The notes below the pieces were generated by a model, which was not told the DNA's origin, searched no databases, and saw only the letters and a program-made list of their open reading frames with translations. From CAYRCU01 sp964422865 (GTDB lineage: Bacteria; Patescibacteriota; Microgenomatia; UBA8517), in contig CAYRCU010000009.1 of the NCBI GenBank assembly GCA_964422865.1, positions 1 to 33,672 of the forward strand: a stretch of 33,672 bases of DNA, written 5' to 3'. Made by a program: the position numbers and the translations under genes. Below, piece by piece: positions 20,129-29,264 of the stretch (positions are counted from its first letter, which is position 1; each line of letters opens with the position of its first letter).

Positions 20129-21175
20129 ATGTTTAATCGCTTTTTTTCGTATTTTAGTTTTGATGTTGGGATTGATCTGGGGACGGCTAACACTCTTGTT
20201 TTTGTGAGGGACAAGGGTGTTGTTATTCGTGAACCCTCGGCGGTTGCCCGTCATAGGAAGACAAAGGAAATTTTGGCTATTGGGGAGGCTGCTAAGAAGA
20301 TGGTTGGCAAGACTCCTGCAACGATAGAGACAGTTAGACCCTTAAAGGACGGTGTGATTGCGGATTTTGACGCGACGGCCGCGATGCTTACTTATTATAT
20401 TAAAAAGATCCATGAGAGCGGGACTTTGATTCCGAAGATTCCAAGACCCAGAGTTGTTATTGGAATTCCTTCCGGAGTCACTGAAGTTGAGAGACGTGCC
20501 GTTGTGGATGCCGCGAGGAGTGCGGGGGCGAGGAGCGCTTTTTTGGTGGAGGAGCCAATGGCGGCTGCGATTGGCGCAGGGCTTGCGGTGGAAAACCCGG
20601 ATGGGATTTTTGTTGTGGATATTGGTGGCGGTACGAGTGAAATTGCGGTTATTAGCCTTGGAGGAATTGTTTTAGGAAGGAGTGTGAGGATTGCCGGGGA
20701 TGAAATGGACAGGGCTATTATGAGTTATTTTAGGCTTAAATATTCGCTTCTTTTGGGGCAGCCGACTGCGGAGAATATTAAAATTAGTATAGGCTCGGCA
20801 ACATCAAACGGTAAGGATAAACAAATTGTTGTGAGGGGGAGAGATTTGGAGACGGGTCTTCCTAAAAGCAAAAAGCTTACAAGTGAGGAGGTGAGGGAAG
20901 CTTTGTCCCCGACTATTCACAAGATTGTTGCGAGTATCTCAGATCTTTTGGAGGAGGTTCCTCCGGAGCTTGGAAGTGATATTTATGAACGTGGAATTGT
21001 GATGGCGGGAGGAGGAAGTTTGATTTCCGGGATTGACAAGGTTATTGCGGAGGCCACGAAGACTAAGGTGACGGTAGTTGATGATCCTTTAACCTGTGTT
21101 GTGAGAGGATGTGGAAAACTCCTTTCGGATGATGCGCTTTTGAAGAAAATTCGTGTTACTTCCGGGCTTCGATAG
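20129..21175 (+). CDS. mreB: rod shape-determining protein MreB
   Basis: 348 aa, the bacterial actin. It begins MFNRFFSYFSFDVGIDLGTANTLVFV (amphipathic tip and phosphate-1 motif), then GIPSGVTEVERRAV, VEEPMAAAIGAGL, FVVDIGGGTSEIAVI and a late VMAGGGSLISGI adenosine motif. It polymerises under the inner membrane and positions the elongasome. It is followed by the PBP2 gene, its normal partner, although mreC, mreD and rodA are not between them. Confidence 0.97.
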   Translation: MFNRFFSYFSFDVGIDLGTANTLVFVRDKGVVIREPSAVARHRKTKEILAIGEAAKKMVGKTPATIETVRPLKDGVIADFDATAAMLTYYIKKIHESGTLIPKIPRPRVVIGIPSGVTEVERRAVVDAARSAGARSAFLVEEPMAAAIGAGLAVENPDGIFVVDIGGGTSEIAVISLGGIVLGRSVRIAGDEMDRAIMSYFRLKYSLLLGQPTAENIKISIGSATSNGKDKQIVVRGRDLETGLPKSKKLTSEEVREALSPTIHKIVASISDLLEEVPPELGSDIYERGIVMAGGGSLISGIDKVIAEATKTKVTVVDDPLTCVVRGCGKLLSDDALLKKIRVTSGLR

Positions 21176-21200
21176 GCGGGCGGCTGGGTATTTTTTGTGC

Positions 21201-21206
21201 TAAGAT
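21201..21206 (+). promoter_or_regulatory. extended -10 of the pbp2 gene
   Basis: TGC-TAAGAT ends 8 nt before the ATG at 21215. It supports that ATG over the in-frame GTG at 21197 and predicts a leaderless mRNA for pbp2-dprA. Confidence 0.45.
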
Positions 21207-21214
21207 CTAGCTTG

Positions 21215-22801
21215 ATGAGAGACTTGTCTGCTGAGGAAAGGAGAGGTTGGTTGACCTGGTTTTATAGGGGACTTTTGGTTTTGGGTGTGTTTATCCTTCT
21301 TGGGAGACTTATTGAGCTTCAGATTATAAAGGGAGAATATTATCGCGACCTGGCGGAGTCGAACAGGATAAGGAGGGTTAGCATTATGGCTCCGAGAGGC
21401 AGAATACTCGCCCGTGGTGGAGAGGAGCTGGTTGGAAATCGTGAAATTAAAAAAACTGTTTTGTTTGATCCGGTGGAGGGGTATGAGAAGGTTTTGGCGA
21501 CGCCTGATACTCCGATAGATGAAGTGCTTGTTGAGTGGGAGAGAGTTTATAAACTTGGGGAGGCATTTTCCCACGTAAGTGGGTATTTAAGTGAAGTGAA
21601 CGGGGATGAAGTGAACAGGATTAATGCTGAATGTCAGGAGAAGGGTGTCTTTGAGCTTTCCGAATTAGTTGGGAGAGGCGGGATTGAGCAGTATTATGAC
21701 TGCGTGCTTCGGGGAGTTTCCGGAGAAGAGATGGTAGAGGTAGATAGTACGGGTAAGCGTATAAGAACTTTTGGAAGGAGGAATGCTGTTTCCGGGGAAG
21801 ATTTACAGACAACTATTGATGCGGGGCTTCAAAGAAAAATTTATGAAGTAATGGAGGGAGTTCCCGGGGCCGTTATTGCCACTGATGGCAGGGGGGAGGT
21901 TTTGGCGTTTTATTCTTCCCCGTCTTTTGATCCGACGGATATTTCTTCTTATTTGGAAGACGATGATTTGCCGCTTTTTAATCGAGTGATTGGAGGTGCT
22001 TATCCGCCCGGCTCCGTATATAAGCTTGTGACTGCTGCCGCGGCTTTGGAGGAAGGAAAAATTAATAAAGATTATCGCTATGTCGACACGGGTTCTATCA
22101 AAATTGGGGATTTTGAGTACACGAGCTGGTATTTGACGCAATACGGGAAGGTTGAGGGAGAGATAGATTTGGTGCGCGCGATTGCTCGTTCTACGGACAC
22201 ATTTTTTTATAAGGCGGGAGAGTTGGTTGGGATTGATGCTTTGGTGGATTGGTCCAGGCGCTTTGGGCTTGGAGAGAAGACGGGGATTGATTTGCCCGGT
22301 GAAGTCGGCGGTCTTTTGCCGAATCCTTCCTGGAAAAAGGCTGTTAAGGGTGAAAGATGGTACTTGGGGAATACGTATCACATGTCAATTGGGCAGGGGG
22401 ATTTAACTACAACTCCTTTGCAGGTGAATGTATGGACATCTGTGTTTGCAAACGGAGGCGAGTTGTGCAGACCATATATTGTTGATAGTAAGGTGGAGGA
22501 GGAGTGTCATGATTTGGGTTTGTCCGAGGAAACTTTGAAACTTGTGACGGCAGGGATGGTGGCGACGTGCAGTCCCGGCGGGACGGCTTATCCCTTTTTT
22601 GATTTTTTTGAGGAAGTGGCTTGTAAAACCGGGACTGCGGAGATTTCTGAAGATGGGGAAACTCATGCCTGGTTTACTGTTTTTGCACCTGCCAATCACC
22701 CCGAGATTGTTTTGACGGTTCTGGTTGAGGAGGGCGGGGAGGGGTCGAAGGTGGCAGCCCCTCTTGCTCGTGAAATAATGGACTATTGGTTTGAAAGATA
22801 A
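21215..22801 (+). CDS. mrdA: penicillin-binding protein 2 (elongation transpeptidase)
   Basis: 528 aa. One N-terminal membrane span (WFYRGLLVLGVFILLGRLIELQII) is followed by the pedestal domain (GRGGIEQYYD) and the transpeptidase domain. That domain has the nucleophile Ser in PPGSVYKLV (S-x-x-K), ARSTDTFFYK (the S-x-N/D motif), and CKTGTAE (KTG). It crosslinks peptidoglycan during cell elongation with MreB. Slightly shorter than E. coli PBP2 (633 aa). It is followed with no gap by dprA (TAA then ATG). Confidence 0.93.
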   Translation: MRDLSAEERRGWLTWFYRGLLVLGVFILLGRLIELQIIKGEYYRDLAESNRIRRVSIMAPRGRILARGGEELVGNREIKKTVLFDPVEGYEKVLATPDTPIDEVLVEWERVYKLGEAFSHVSGYLSEVNGDEVNRINAECQEKGVFELSELVGRGGIEQYYDCVLRGVSGEEMVEVDSTGKRIRTFGRRNAVSGEDLQTTIDAGLQRKIYEVMEGVPGAVIATDGRGEVLAFYSSPSFDPTDISSYLEDDDLPLFNRVIGGAYPPGSVYKLVTAAAALEEGKINKDYRYVDTGSIKIGDFEYTSWYLTQYGKVEGEIDLVRAIARSTDTFFYKAGELVGIDALVDWSRRFGLGEKTGIDLPGEVGGLLPNPSWKKAVKGERWYLGNTYHMSIGQGDLTTTPLQVNVWTSVFANGGELCRPYIVDSKVEEECHDLGLSEETLKLVTAGMVATCSPGGTAYPFFDFFEEVACKTGTAEISEDGETHAWFTVFAPANHPEIVLTVLVEEGGEGSKVAAPLAREIMDYWFER

Positions 22802-23452
22802 ATGAAGAAAATAACCCCCTTGAGCCGGAGTTATCCGAGTAATTTATTGGAGATAGCGGATCCTCCCGGACTTTTATATATGTTGGGGGAGGTGCTTTTG
22901 GAAGACAGGAATGCCGTGGCGGTTATCGGCTCAAGAAAGATGACTGATTACGGAAGACGGATCACGGAGAGTTTTGTGAGGGAATTTGTGAAGGGTGGGG
23001 TGACTGTGGTGAGCGGTGGTGCACGAGGAGTGGATACTGTGGCGCACAGGACTTGTTTGGATGCCGGTGGAAGGACAATTGCGGTTTTAGGGAATGGACT
23101 TGATGTGGTGTATCCTTACGAGAACAGGAAGCTTTTTGAGGAGATTATTAAAAAGGGGGTTGTAATAAGCGAGTTTCCTGCCGGAACGAAGCCTTTGGGA
23201 AAGAATTTTTTGGCGAGGAATAGGATTATTTCCGGCTTGGCAAAGGCAGTTTTGGTGGTTGAAGGGGAGAGGAGGAGTGGAACTTTGTCCACTGTAAGTT
23301 ATGCTGCGGATCAGGGCAGGGAAGTTTTTGCCGTTCCCGGACCGGTGGACAGCAGGCTTTCGGATGCTCCTAATTATTTGTTGGAAAACGGGGCTAGAGT
23401 TGCATGTACCCCACAAGATGTATTAGATTATCTGGAGTCCTTACAGGAATAG
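22802..23452 (+). CDS. dprA: DNA-processing protein DprA (short form)
   Basis: 216 aa, essentially only the Rossmann-like core. AVIGSRKMTDYGRR, TVVSGGARGVDTVAHRTCL, VLGNGLDVVYPYENRKLF, ISEFPAGTKP, RNRIISGLAKAVLVVEGERRSG and FAVPGP are the family blocks. The N-terminal SAM and C-terminal winged-helix domains of larger DprA proteins are absent. DprA loads RecA on incoming single-stranded DNA during natural transformation. It abuts pbp2 and topA in one unit. Confidence 0.94.
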   Translation: MKKITPLSRSYPSNLLEIADPPGLLYMLGEVLLEDRNAVAVIGSRKMTDYGRRITESFVREFVKGGVTVVSGGARGVDTVAHRTCLDAGGRTIAVLGNGLDVVYPYENRKLFEEIIKKGVVISEFPAGTKPLGKNFLARNRIISGLAKAVLVVEGERRSGTLSTVSYAADQGREVFAVPGPVDSRLSDAPNYLLENGARVACTPQDVLDYLESLQE

Positions 23453-23455
23453 AGA

Positions 23456-25423
23456 ATGAATTTAATAATTGTTGAATCACCGACGAAAGCGAAAACCCTG
23501 TCTAAATTTTTAGGCAAAGGGTACGAAGTGGAGGCTACGATGGGTCATGTTATGGACCTTCCCAAGTCCCCAATAAGTGTTGATATTGAAAATGATTTTA
23601 AGCCTGATTATAAGCTTGTGGAGAGGAGTTTGAGTGCTTTAAAGAAGATTAAAAAGGCTGCCGGTCGGGCAAGTGTTGTGTTTTTGGCAACGGACCCGGA
23701 CCGTGAGGGGGAGGCTATTGCCGCCCATGTAAAAGAGCAGATTGGAGACGGGAAGACTAAGAGGATTGAATTTCATGAGATTACAAAGGAGGCTGTGGAA
23801 GCGGCGATGGGTAGCCCTCGGGATGTAAACAAAAACTTGGTGAATGCACAAACTGCAAGACGAGTTTTGGATCGTGTGGTTGGCTATAAGGTATCGCCGA
23901 TTTTGTGGAAGAAAATTAGACGGGGACTAAGTGCCGGGAGAGTACAGACCGTGGCTTTGAGGCTTATTGTTGAAAAGGAAAAGGAGATAGAAGCTTTTGT
24001 TCCTCAGGAGTATTGGGAGATTGGGGCGAAGCTTAGGAAGCAGAATAAAAAAGATGAGGTGTTTGTTTCCCTGTTTAAGATAGGTGACAAAAAGGCTGAG
24101 GTAAAAAACGGGAAACAGGCGAAGAAAATTGTAGCAGACTTAAAGGAAGCTGATTATGAAGTTTTTGATGTTGTGCGGCGTGAGACCAAAAAGAGGCCTT
24201 ATGCTCCTTTTACGACTTCTACTTTGACTCAGGCCGCGGCGCGCGGTTATGGATGGAGTGCAAAAAAAACTATGAGTGTGGCGCAAAAGTTATATGAAGA
24301 GGGGCTGATTACTTACCATAGGACGGACAGTATGAGCATTTCGATGACTGCTTTGGAGGAGACGCGATCCTTTATTAATAAACAGTACGGAGCGACTTAT
24401 CTTCCCGGAAAACCGAGGTTTTATAAGACAAAGACAAAGAGTGCGCAGGAGGCCCATGAGGCTGTGAGGCCTACCAGTGTGAGCAGGGTTGGCGGAGAGG
24501 AGTTTATAAAGGGGAGGTTTGCGGCCGATGCGAATAAGCTTTACGGATTGATTTGGAGGAGATTTGTAAGTTGCCAGATGAGTGATGCTATTTTTGACAA
24601 TACGAGAGTTGATGTGAAGGCGGGAGAATATCTTTTGAGGGCCAGTGGACAGGTAACTAAGTTTGACGGGTGGAGAAAGGTATATGGGGTTAGCGGAAAC
24701 GGTGAGGTTGACCTTCCCAGGATGGAGAAGGGGGAGAAGCTGGAACTTTTGGATGTTTTGAGTGATCAGAAATTTACTCAGCCTCCGGCGAGATTTAATG
24801 AAGCCAGTTTGATTAAGACGTTGGAAAAACTTGGTATTGGGAGGCCTTCTACGTACGCTCCCATTATTTCAACGATTATTATGAGGCAGTATGTGGATAA
24901 GGATGAAGGAAAGTTTAAACCTACGCCTGTAGGAGTTGCGGTTAGTGATTTTTTGGTTGAGAATTTTCCTGACACTTTTGATTATGAGTTTACGGCGAAC
25001 ATGGAGCATAGACTTGATTGTGTTGCCAGAGGGGAATGCGAGTGGGTCAGTATGATGAAGGGTTTCTGGGGGCCGTTTGAGAAAAGGCTTGTGGAGGTTG
25101 AAAAGAAGGCGGGGAGAGTGAAAATAGAAACTGAAAAGCTCGGGAAAAAATGTCCGGATTGCAGTGAAGGAGAATTGGTAATTAGAACCGGCAGGTTTGG
25201 CAAATTCATAAGTTGTAGTCGGTTTCCTGAGTGTGATTATACCGATAAATATGAAGACAGGATTGGCATGAAGTGCCCGGACTGTCGGAAAGGCAATGTC
25301 ATTATTAAAAAGACGAGAAAGGGCAGAAAGTTTTTTGGGTGCAGCAGGTACCCGAAGTGTGAATATGCCAGCTGGACCGATCCCTCCAAAAAGAAAGAAG
25401 AAAAAAGTGAAGATAAAATTTAA
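23456..25423 (+). CDS. topA: DNA topoisomerase I
   Basis: 655 aa. A TOPRIM domain (IVESPTKAKTLSKFL, then LATDPDREGEAIAAH), a central type IA core with the active-site Y287 in GLITYHRTDSMS, and two C-terminal four-Cys zinc fingers (CPDCSEGEL...CSRFPEC and CPDCRKGNV...CSRYPKC). It relaxes negative supercoils. It starts 3 nt after dprA. The dut start lies inside its 3' end, so topA and dut are coupled. Confidence 0.97.
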   Translation: MNLIIVESPTKAKTLSKFLGKGYEVEATMGHVMDLPKSPISVDIENDFKPDYKLVERSLSALKKIKKAAGRASVVFLATDPDREGEAIAAHVKEQIGDGKTKRIEFHEITKEAVEAAMGSPRDVNKNLVNAQTARRVLDRVVGYKVSPILWKKIRRGLSAGRVQTVALRLIVEKEKEIEAFVPQEYWEIGAKLRKQNKKDEVFVSLFKIGDKKAEVKNGKQAKKIVADLKEADYEVFDVVRRETKKRPYAPFTTSTLTQAAARGYGWSAKKTMSVAQKLYEEGLITYHRTDSMSISMTALEETRSFINKQYGATYLPGKPRFYKTKTKSAQEAHEAVRPTSVSRVGGEEFIKGRFAADANKLYGLIWRRFVSCQMSDAIFDNTRVDVKAGEYLLRASGQVTKFDGWRKVYGVSGNGEVDLPRMEKGEKLELLDVLSDQKFTQPPARFNEASLIKTLEKLGIGRPSTYAPIISTIIMRQYVDKDEGKFKPTPVGVAVSDFLVENFPDTFDYEFTANMEHRLDCVARGECEWVSMMKGFWGPFEKRLVEVEKKAGRVKIETEKLGKKCPDCSEGELVIRTGRFGKFISCSRFPECDYTDKYEDRIGMKCPDCRKGNVIIKKTRKGRKFFGCSRYPKCEYASWTDPSKKKEEKSEDKI

Positions 25424-25829
25424 ACTTTTGAACGAGAGCGCGAAGCTTCCTTTGTTTGCTCACAAGGGTGATGCAGGGTTTGACTTATACTCTTTGGAAG
25501 ACAGGGAATTGAGATCAGGAGAGAGACATGGTTTTAGCATTGGGATCTCAAGTGAATTTCCGGCGGGATATTTTGTTTCTATTAGAGACAGAAGCGGGTT
25601 GGCTTTGAGGCAGGGCATTCATGTTTTGGGGGGAGTTGTTGATAGCGGTTATAGGGGTGAGTGGAAAGTTATTTTGATAAATTTGGGCAGCGAGATTTAT
25701 AAAATTAAGAAAGGTGAAAGAATTGCGCAAGGTGTTGTTCATAAATTGCCTGATGTGGAGGTTGTGGAGACAAAGGAATTAAACATGACAGAGAGGGGTG
25801 AAGGTGGGTTTGGAAGTACCGGGAAATAA
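25407..25829 (+). CDS. dut: deoxyuridine 5'-triphosphate nucleotidohydrolase (dUTPase)
   Basis: 140 aa from the GTG at 25407 (VKIKFKLLNESAKL). All five trimeric-dUTPase motifs are visible: GDAGFDLYS, the RDRSGLA motif, GGVVDSGYRGEW, KKGERIAQGV, and the terminal RGEGGFGSTGK. It converts dUTP to dUMP, keeping uracil out of DNA and feeding thymidylate synthesis. It overlaps topA by 17 nt. An ATG at 25365 is in frame but would add a Lys-rich extension read from the topA zinc region. Confidence 0.93.
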   Translation: MKIKFKLLNESAKLPLFAHKGDAGFDLYSLEDRELRSGERHGFSIGISSEFPAGYFVSIRDRSGLALRQGIHVLGGVVDSGYRGEWKVILINLGSEIYKIKKGERIAQGVVHKLPDVEVVETKELNMTERGEGGFGSTGK

Positions 25830-25884
25830 ACTTACTGCTTGGGGAAAATTGACAAGGGAGAGATTAAGTTATATAAAGTTGAAA

Positions 25885-26526
25885 ATGGGTCGGAACGAAA
25901 GAGTTGTATCTATCGGTGAAAGTCTGATTACAGTGACCCGTATTGAAGGTTTTAGTAGTGATATTGAATCGGTTTATCCTGGACTTCGAAGGAAATTATT
26001 ACTTAGAGAGGAACTGTTGGGAACGGGTGACTTTCTCCGTCGACACGGGCAAAAGATTGCTTTTACGACTGGGGTGTTTGACATGATTCATATTGGCCAT
26101 GCACGTTATTTACAATTGGCACGCTCGTTGGGTGATGTGTTGGTGGTTGGGTTAAATTCAGATTTATCGGTTAGAAAATTAAAAGGAGATGGCAGGCCAA
26201 TTTTGGGAGAGTTGAGAAGAGCGGAGATGTTGAGTTTTTTGGAACAGGTTGATTATTTAACCATATTTTCTGAGACTGATGGGAGTGAGACAATTAGATT
26301 ACTGAAACCTGATGCATATTTGTGTGTTGAGGGGAGTTGGGAGGGGGATATTGAAACTAAAGCAGAGGTGATTGCCATGGCTGAGCACGGGGGAAATATT
26401 TTTCATACTTCCAGGCAGGATCCGACTTTGTCGACCACTGCTATTATTGAGAGAATTGAGGCACTTGCAGTTAATGATGCGATGCGTCAATTTTCCGACT
26501 TAGTGAGGCGTCAGTCTGAAGATTAA
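25885..26526 (+). CDS. cytidylyltransferase-family nucleotidyltransferase
   Basis: 213 aa from the ATG at 25885; an upstream GTG at 25798 overlaps dut and is less likely. About residues 57-190 form the HxGH nucleotidyltransferase domain: FTTGVFDMIHIGHARYL, VGLNSDLSVRKLKG, RAEMLSFLEQVDYLTIF, then STTAIIERI, the ISSTxI-like motif. This most resembles the RfaE/HldE C-terminal and glycerol-3-phosphate cytidylyltransferase types, which activate a sugar or polyol phosphate. The N-terminal 55 residues are unrecognised. Substrate unknown. It starts a run of tightly packed genes leading to the thymidylate-synthase fusion. Confidence 0.82.
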   Translation: MGRNERVVSIGESLITVTRIEGFSSDIESVYPGLRRKLLLREELLGTGDFLRRHGQKIAFTTGVFDMIHIGHARYLQLARSLGDVLVVGLNSDLSVRKLKGDGRPILGELRRAEMLSFLEQVDYLTIFSETDGSETIRLLKPDAYLCVEGSWEGDIETKAEVIAMAEHGGNIFHTSRQDPTLSTTAIIERIEALAVNDAMRQFSDLVRRQSED

Positions 26527-27000
26527 ATGAAAAGAAAAAATGACTTCGGTGAGTACTCGCAACTAAATGCTAGAACAGAGGGTACGTATTGGGATATAGC
26601 CGAAAGGGTGGAATCAAAAAAGTGTGTTTTTTGTGAGCTTAAAGACAAATACATTATTGTTGAAAAAAAAGGTTGGGTTTTGACTGTGAATATTTTCCCT
26701 TATATTAATGGGCACTTGATGGTCATTCCTAAAAGACATGTTGAAAATTATGTCGAGCTTACACAGAAAGATCATATTGTGGCTCATAAGTTGATGAAAG
26801 TGGGCGTACTACTCTTGCGGCAAGAATTGGGTGTGGATGGTATCTGGCTTATCTTAAGAGATGGGCGGATTGCGCAAAAGACAGTTAGCCATCTTCATTG
26901 GCAAATTATGCCTTATATAAAGGGGCTTAACGAGTGGAATTTCCAAAAGATTACAGTTGCCCCAATTGTTCTTGCTCAAAGATTGAGGAGAGCACTATGA
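26527..27000 (+). CDS. HIT-like nucleotide hydrolase/transferase with HxHxQ motif
   Basis: 157 aa, starting directly after the preceding stop (TAA-ATG). CVFCE is the Cys pair often found in HIT proteins, followed by VNIFPYINGHLMVIPKRHV and the active site VSHLHWQIMPY. The signature reads H-L-H-W-Q where hydrolytic HIT enzymes have H-x-H-x-H, so it resembles the nucleotidyl-transferring branch (GalT or Ap4A phosphorylase type). A role paired with the neighbouring nucleotidyltransferase is an inference. It overlaps the next gene by 4 nt. Confidence 0.85.
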   Translation: MKRKNDFGEYSQLNARTEGTYWDIAERVESKKCVFCELKDKYIIVEKKGWVLTVNIFPYINGHLMVIPKRHVENYVELTQKDHIVAHKLMKVGVLLLRQELGVDGIWLILRDGRIAQKTVSHLHWQIMPYIKGLNEWNFQKITVAPIVLAQRLRRAL

Positions 27001-27674
27001 ATATTGAAATAAGATGTAAACATATTGGAGAAATTCAGAAACAGGTTGCTGCTGGGGTACGTGTCCATCTTGGTACAGAAAAACCAATTCAAGAAGGGTC
27101 TGGAGAATTTGCGCGCATGCAAATATTAGAATCTTTGGGTGCAGTAGATTGTGGCGAAGTGTTGCCTCGTGGATCGCAAGTGGAACAGCAGTCTGATAAT
27201 GAAATTGGTATTGATATAGAAGTGTCAACTGATCCTCGGGATGTTGGATATATGCAACAGGCATTGGAGTTGCGACAAGAGAGTCACTGTTGGTGGCGTC
27301 CAACCGCATGTGTGGTTATAAGAAATGACGAGTTGCTTGTATTTGGGGTTTCGTCAAATCTTTGGGGAACTAATTGTAAACAGATTCCACTTAGCCCGGG
27401 AGAAATCAGATTGGATCCAGGAGAAAAGATAGACTTTTGTGATGCAATTCATGCTGAAAAAGTAGCCATTGCCGAAGCGGCGAAAGTCGGAATACCAATT
27501 GGAGGATCAACCTTTTATGTTACAACTTCACCTTGTGAAGAATGTGCGAAGGCTTTAATTGTAGCGGGAGTTAAACGAGTTGTCTTTGGTTTTGATTATT
27601 ATGACAAGCAAGGGTTGGAACTACTTGCAATAAACGAGGTTAAATTAAGTAAGATTGCTGTTGGAGAGGAGTAG
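26997..27674 (+). CDS. dCMP/cytidine deaminase-like zinc protein
   Basis: 225 aa from the ATG at 26997 (ATGA overlap with the HIT gene). The C-terminal two thirds is a deaminase domain: HAEKVAIAEAAK supplies the His ligand and catalytic Glu, and TTSPCEECAKALI supplies two Cys zinc ligands. CVVIRNDELLVFG and VVFGFDYYDKQG fit a dCMP-deaminase-like fold. The N-terminal 95 residues (GVRVHLGTEKPIQEG..., IGIDIEVSTDPRDVGYMQ) are extra and unrecognised. Likely reaction: dCMP to dUMP, providing substrate for the next gene. A different modified pyrimidine is possible. Confidence 0.85.
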   Translation: MNIEIRCKHIGEIQKQVAAGVRVHLGTEKPIQEGSGEFARMQILESLGAVDCGEVLPRGSQVEQQSDNEIGIDIEVSTDPRDVGYMQQALELRQESHCWWRPTACVVIRNDELLVFGVSSNLWGTNCKQIPLSPGEIRLDPGEKIDFCDAIHAEKVAIAEAAKVGIPIGGSTFYVTTSPCEECAKALIVAGVKRVVFGFDYYDKQGLELLAINEVKLSKIAVGEE

Positions 27675-27676
27675 TA

Positions 27677-29236
27677 ATGTCAGGAATAGAATTTCATCGT
27701 GGGACACAAATCTCTCCGGAAGATGCCGTGGATTCTGAATGGCCAGTGGTTAATTCTTCTGATATATCGATTATAAACTCCCACGGCCACATTGCTGTGG
27801 CTACTCTTTGGACAAAGAGAGATGCTCTTGTGAAAAAAATTCATCAGCAAGGCGTTGAGGATGTTGTGGTGGTCGGACAGCTTTATTCTCCTGCTGGGGT
27901 AAATAAGATGATTCGGAATCTGTTAGCAAACAAGAATATTAGGTACCTAGTTTTAAGTGGAGCTGATTTATGGGGTAGTGGGGACAAAGTGATGCAAATA
28001 TGGCAAGAAGGTGCACAAGCAGATGGAATTGCAAATGATTTGCCTCCTCAAGCAATTGAGCAGCTTAGACAACATGTGCAAATCATAGATATGCGTTATG
28101 CAACTACCACCAAACAAGTGGCTGATGTGGTTGTTGATTATTTACCACAGCTTAAGCCGGTATCTCCTTGGGGTTTTGCAGAACACTATTCTGAGCCAGA
28201 GGTTGAGGTAGCCGAAAGATTGCCTAGCGGGTGGGGTGCTGAAGTTATAAAAGGGGAATATGCACATCAAGTTTGGCCACAGCTTCTAGAAATGATTATG
28301 AAATTTGGCGTTGTGGATGAGACAAATTATGGGGAACGAGCTCGTGATTTACAAAACATGGTTGTTACTGTGCGAATGGGGGATCCTTTTGACCCAACTA
28401 TTCCTGATTTTTTTTCATTTTCTCGTAGTGATTTGGAAGCTTATGTTGAAGAATTTTTAGCGGCTTATAAACCTGAAGATGTTTTTTATACTTATGGCCA
28501 ACGACTTAGGCTTTATGGTGACCACGGGGTGGATCAGATAGAGATAATTGAAGATAAGTTGAGAACCGATCCTAATGATCGTGGTGCAATTATGGTCTTG
28601 TATGATGTTGAAAGGGATAACAGACGTCATCCTGAAACTGAGGATGTTCCTAAGAAAGATATTCGTACACCCTGTCTGACCAGTGTGCAATTTAATATTG
28701 CGGATGGCGAACTTCACTTGACAGCGTACTTTAGATCTCAAGATGTGTTTGGGGCCTGGCCGCTTAACTTTTTGGCTTTGAGGCGACTTCAAGCTGAGGT
28801 TGCACAAAATTTGGGTGTAGATGTGGGAACTACAACAACTATTTCTAATCGTGCTCACATCTATGAGCATGCTTGGGATGAAGCAGAGATTGTTATAAGC
28901 CAAGCCGATAGGAGAGGTGGATTTCGACAAGACCCAAGAGGAAGCTTTAGGTTGTGGATTGATGATGATAGCAATATGCGAGCAACTCATATGCATCCTG
29001 ATTGTGGGGAACCGCTCGGACCAGATTTTGTAGTTAATGGTAGTCGTAAGAAAGCGGCTGAGGCTTTGGCGAGGGGACTTGCGAATGCAAAAGGAGTGTC
29101 TCAAATTGAGCATGCATTTGATTTAGGTATCCAGTCGGCTCTAATGGAGATTGCTGTAAAACTGGGTATACCGTTTGAACAGGATGCTGATATGGTTGAG
29201 CGGATTATTAATTTATTTAATCAGTTGAGTGAATAA
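27677..29236 (+). CDS. MtrA-like/thymidylate-synthase fusion protein
   Basis: 519 aa in three parts. Residues 1-165 (IAVATLW, GVNKMIRNLLANKNIRYLVL, SGADLWGSGDKVMQIW) resemble the N-terminal domain of methyltransferase subunit MtrA. Residues about 195-440 match a thymidylate-synthase fold: C333 in RTPCLTSVQF, YFRSQDVFGAWPLNF (R353, S354, D356, N364) and NRAHIY (H394, Y396) are the catalytic and dUMP-binding positions. Residues about 450-505 (IEHAFDLGIQSALMEIAVKLGIPFEQD) resemble DUF4346. The likely reaction is methylation or hydroxymethylation of a pyrimidine deoxynucleotide with methylene-THF from GlyA and FolD. It starts 2 nt after the deaminase gene. Confidence 0.82.
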   Translation: MSGIEFHRGTQISPEDAVDSEWPVVNSSDISIINSHGHIAVATLWTKRDALVKKIHQQGVEDVVVVGQLYSPAGVNKMIRNLLANKNIRYLVLSGADLWGSGDKVMQIWQEGAQADGIANDLPPQAIEQLRQHVQIIDMRYATTTKQVADVVVDYLPQLKPVSPWGFAEHYSEPEVEVAERLPSGWGAEVIKGEYAHQVWPQLLEMIMKFGVVDETNYGERARDLQNMVVTVRMGDPFDPTIPDFFSFSRSDLEAYVEEFLAAYKPEDVFYTYGQRLRLYGDHGVDQIEIIEDKLRTDPNDRGAIMVLYDVERDNRRHPETEDVPKKDIRTPCLTSVQFNIADGELHLTAYFRSQDVFGAWPLNFLALRRLQAEVAQNLGVDVGTTTTISNRAHIYEHAWDEAEIVISQADRRGGFRQDPRGSFRLWIDDDSNMRATHMHPDCGEPLGPDFVVNGSRKKAAEALARGLANAKGVSQIEHAFDLGIQSALMEIAVKLGIPFEQDADMVERIINLFNQLSE

Positions 29237-29264
29237 TGGTGGGTTGGGGTGTTAAAATATCTTC

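Noticed and set aside
28457..29113. Minus-strand 218-aa frame
   Set aside because: It is antisense to the thymidylate-synthase domain; Ser/Ile/Cys-rich shadow composition and no initiation signal.
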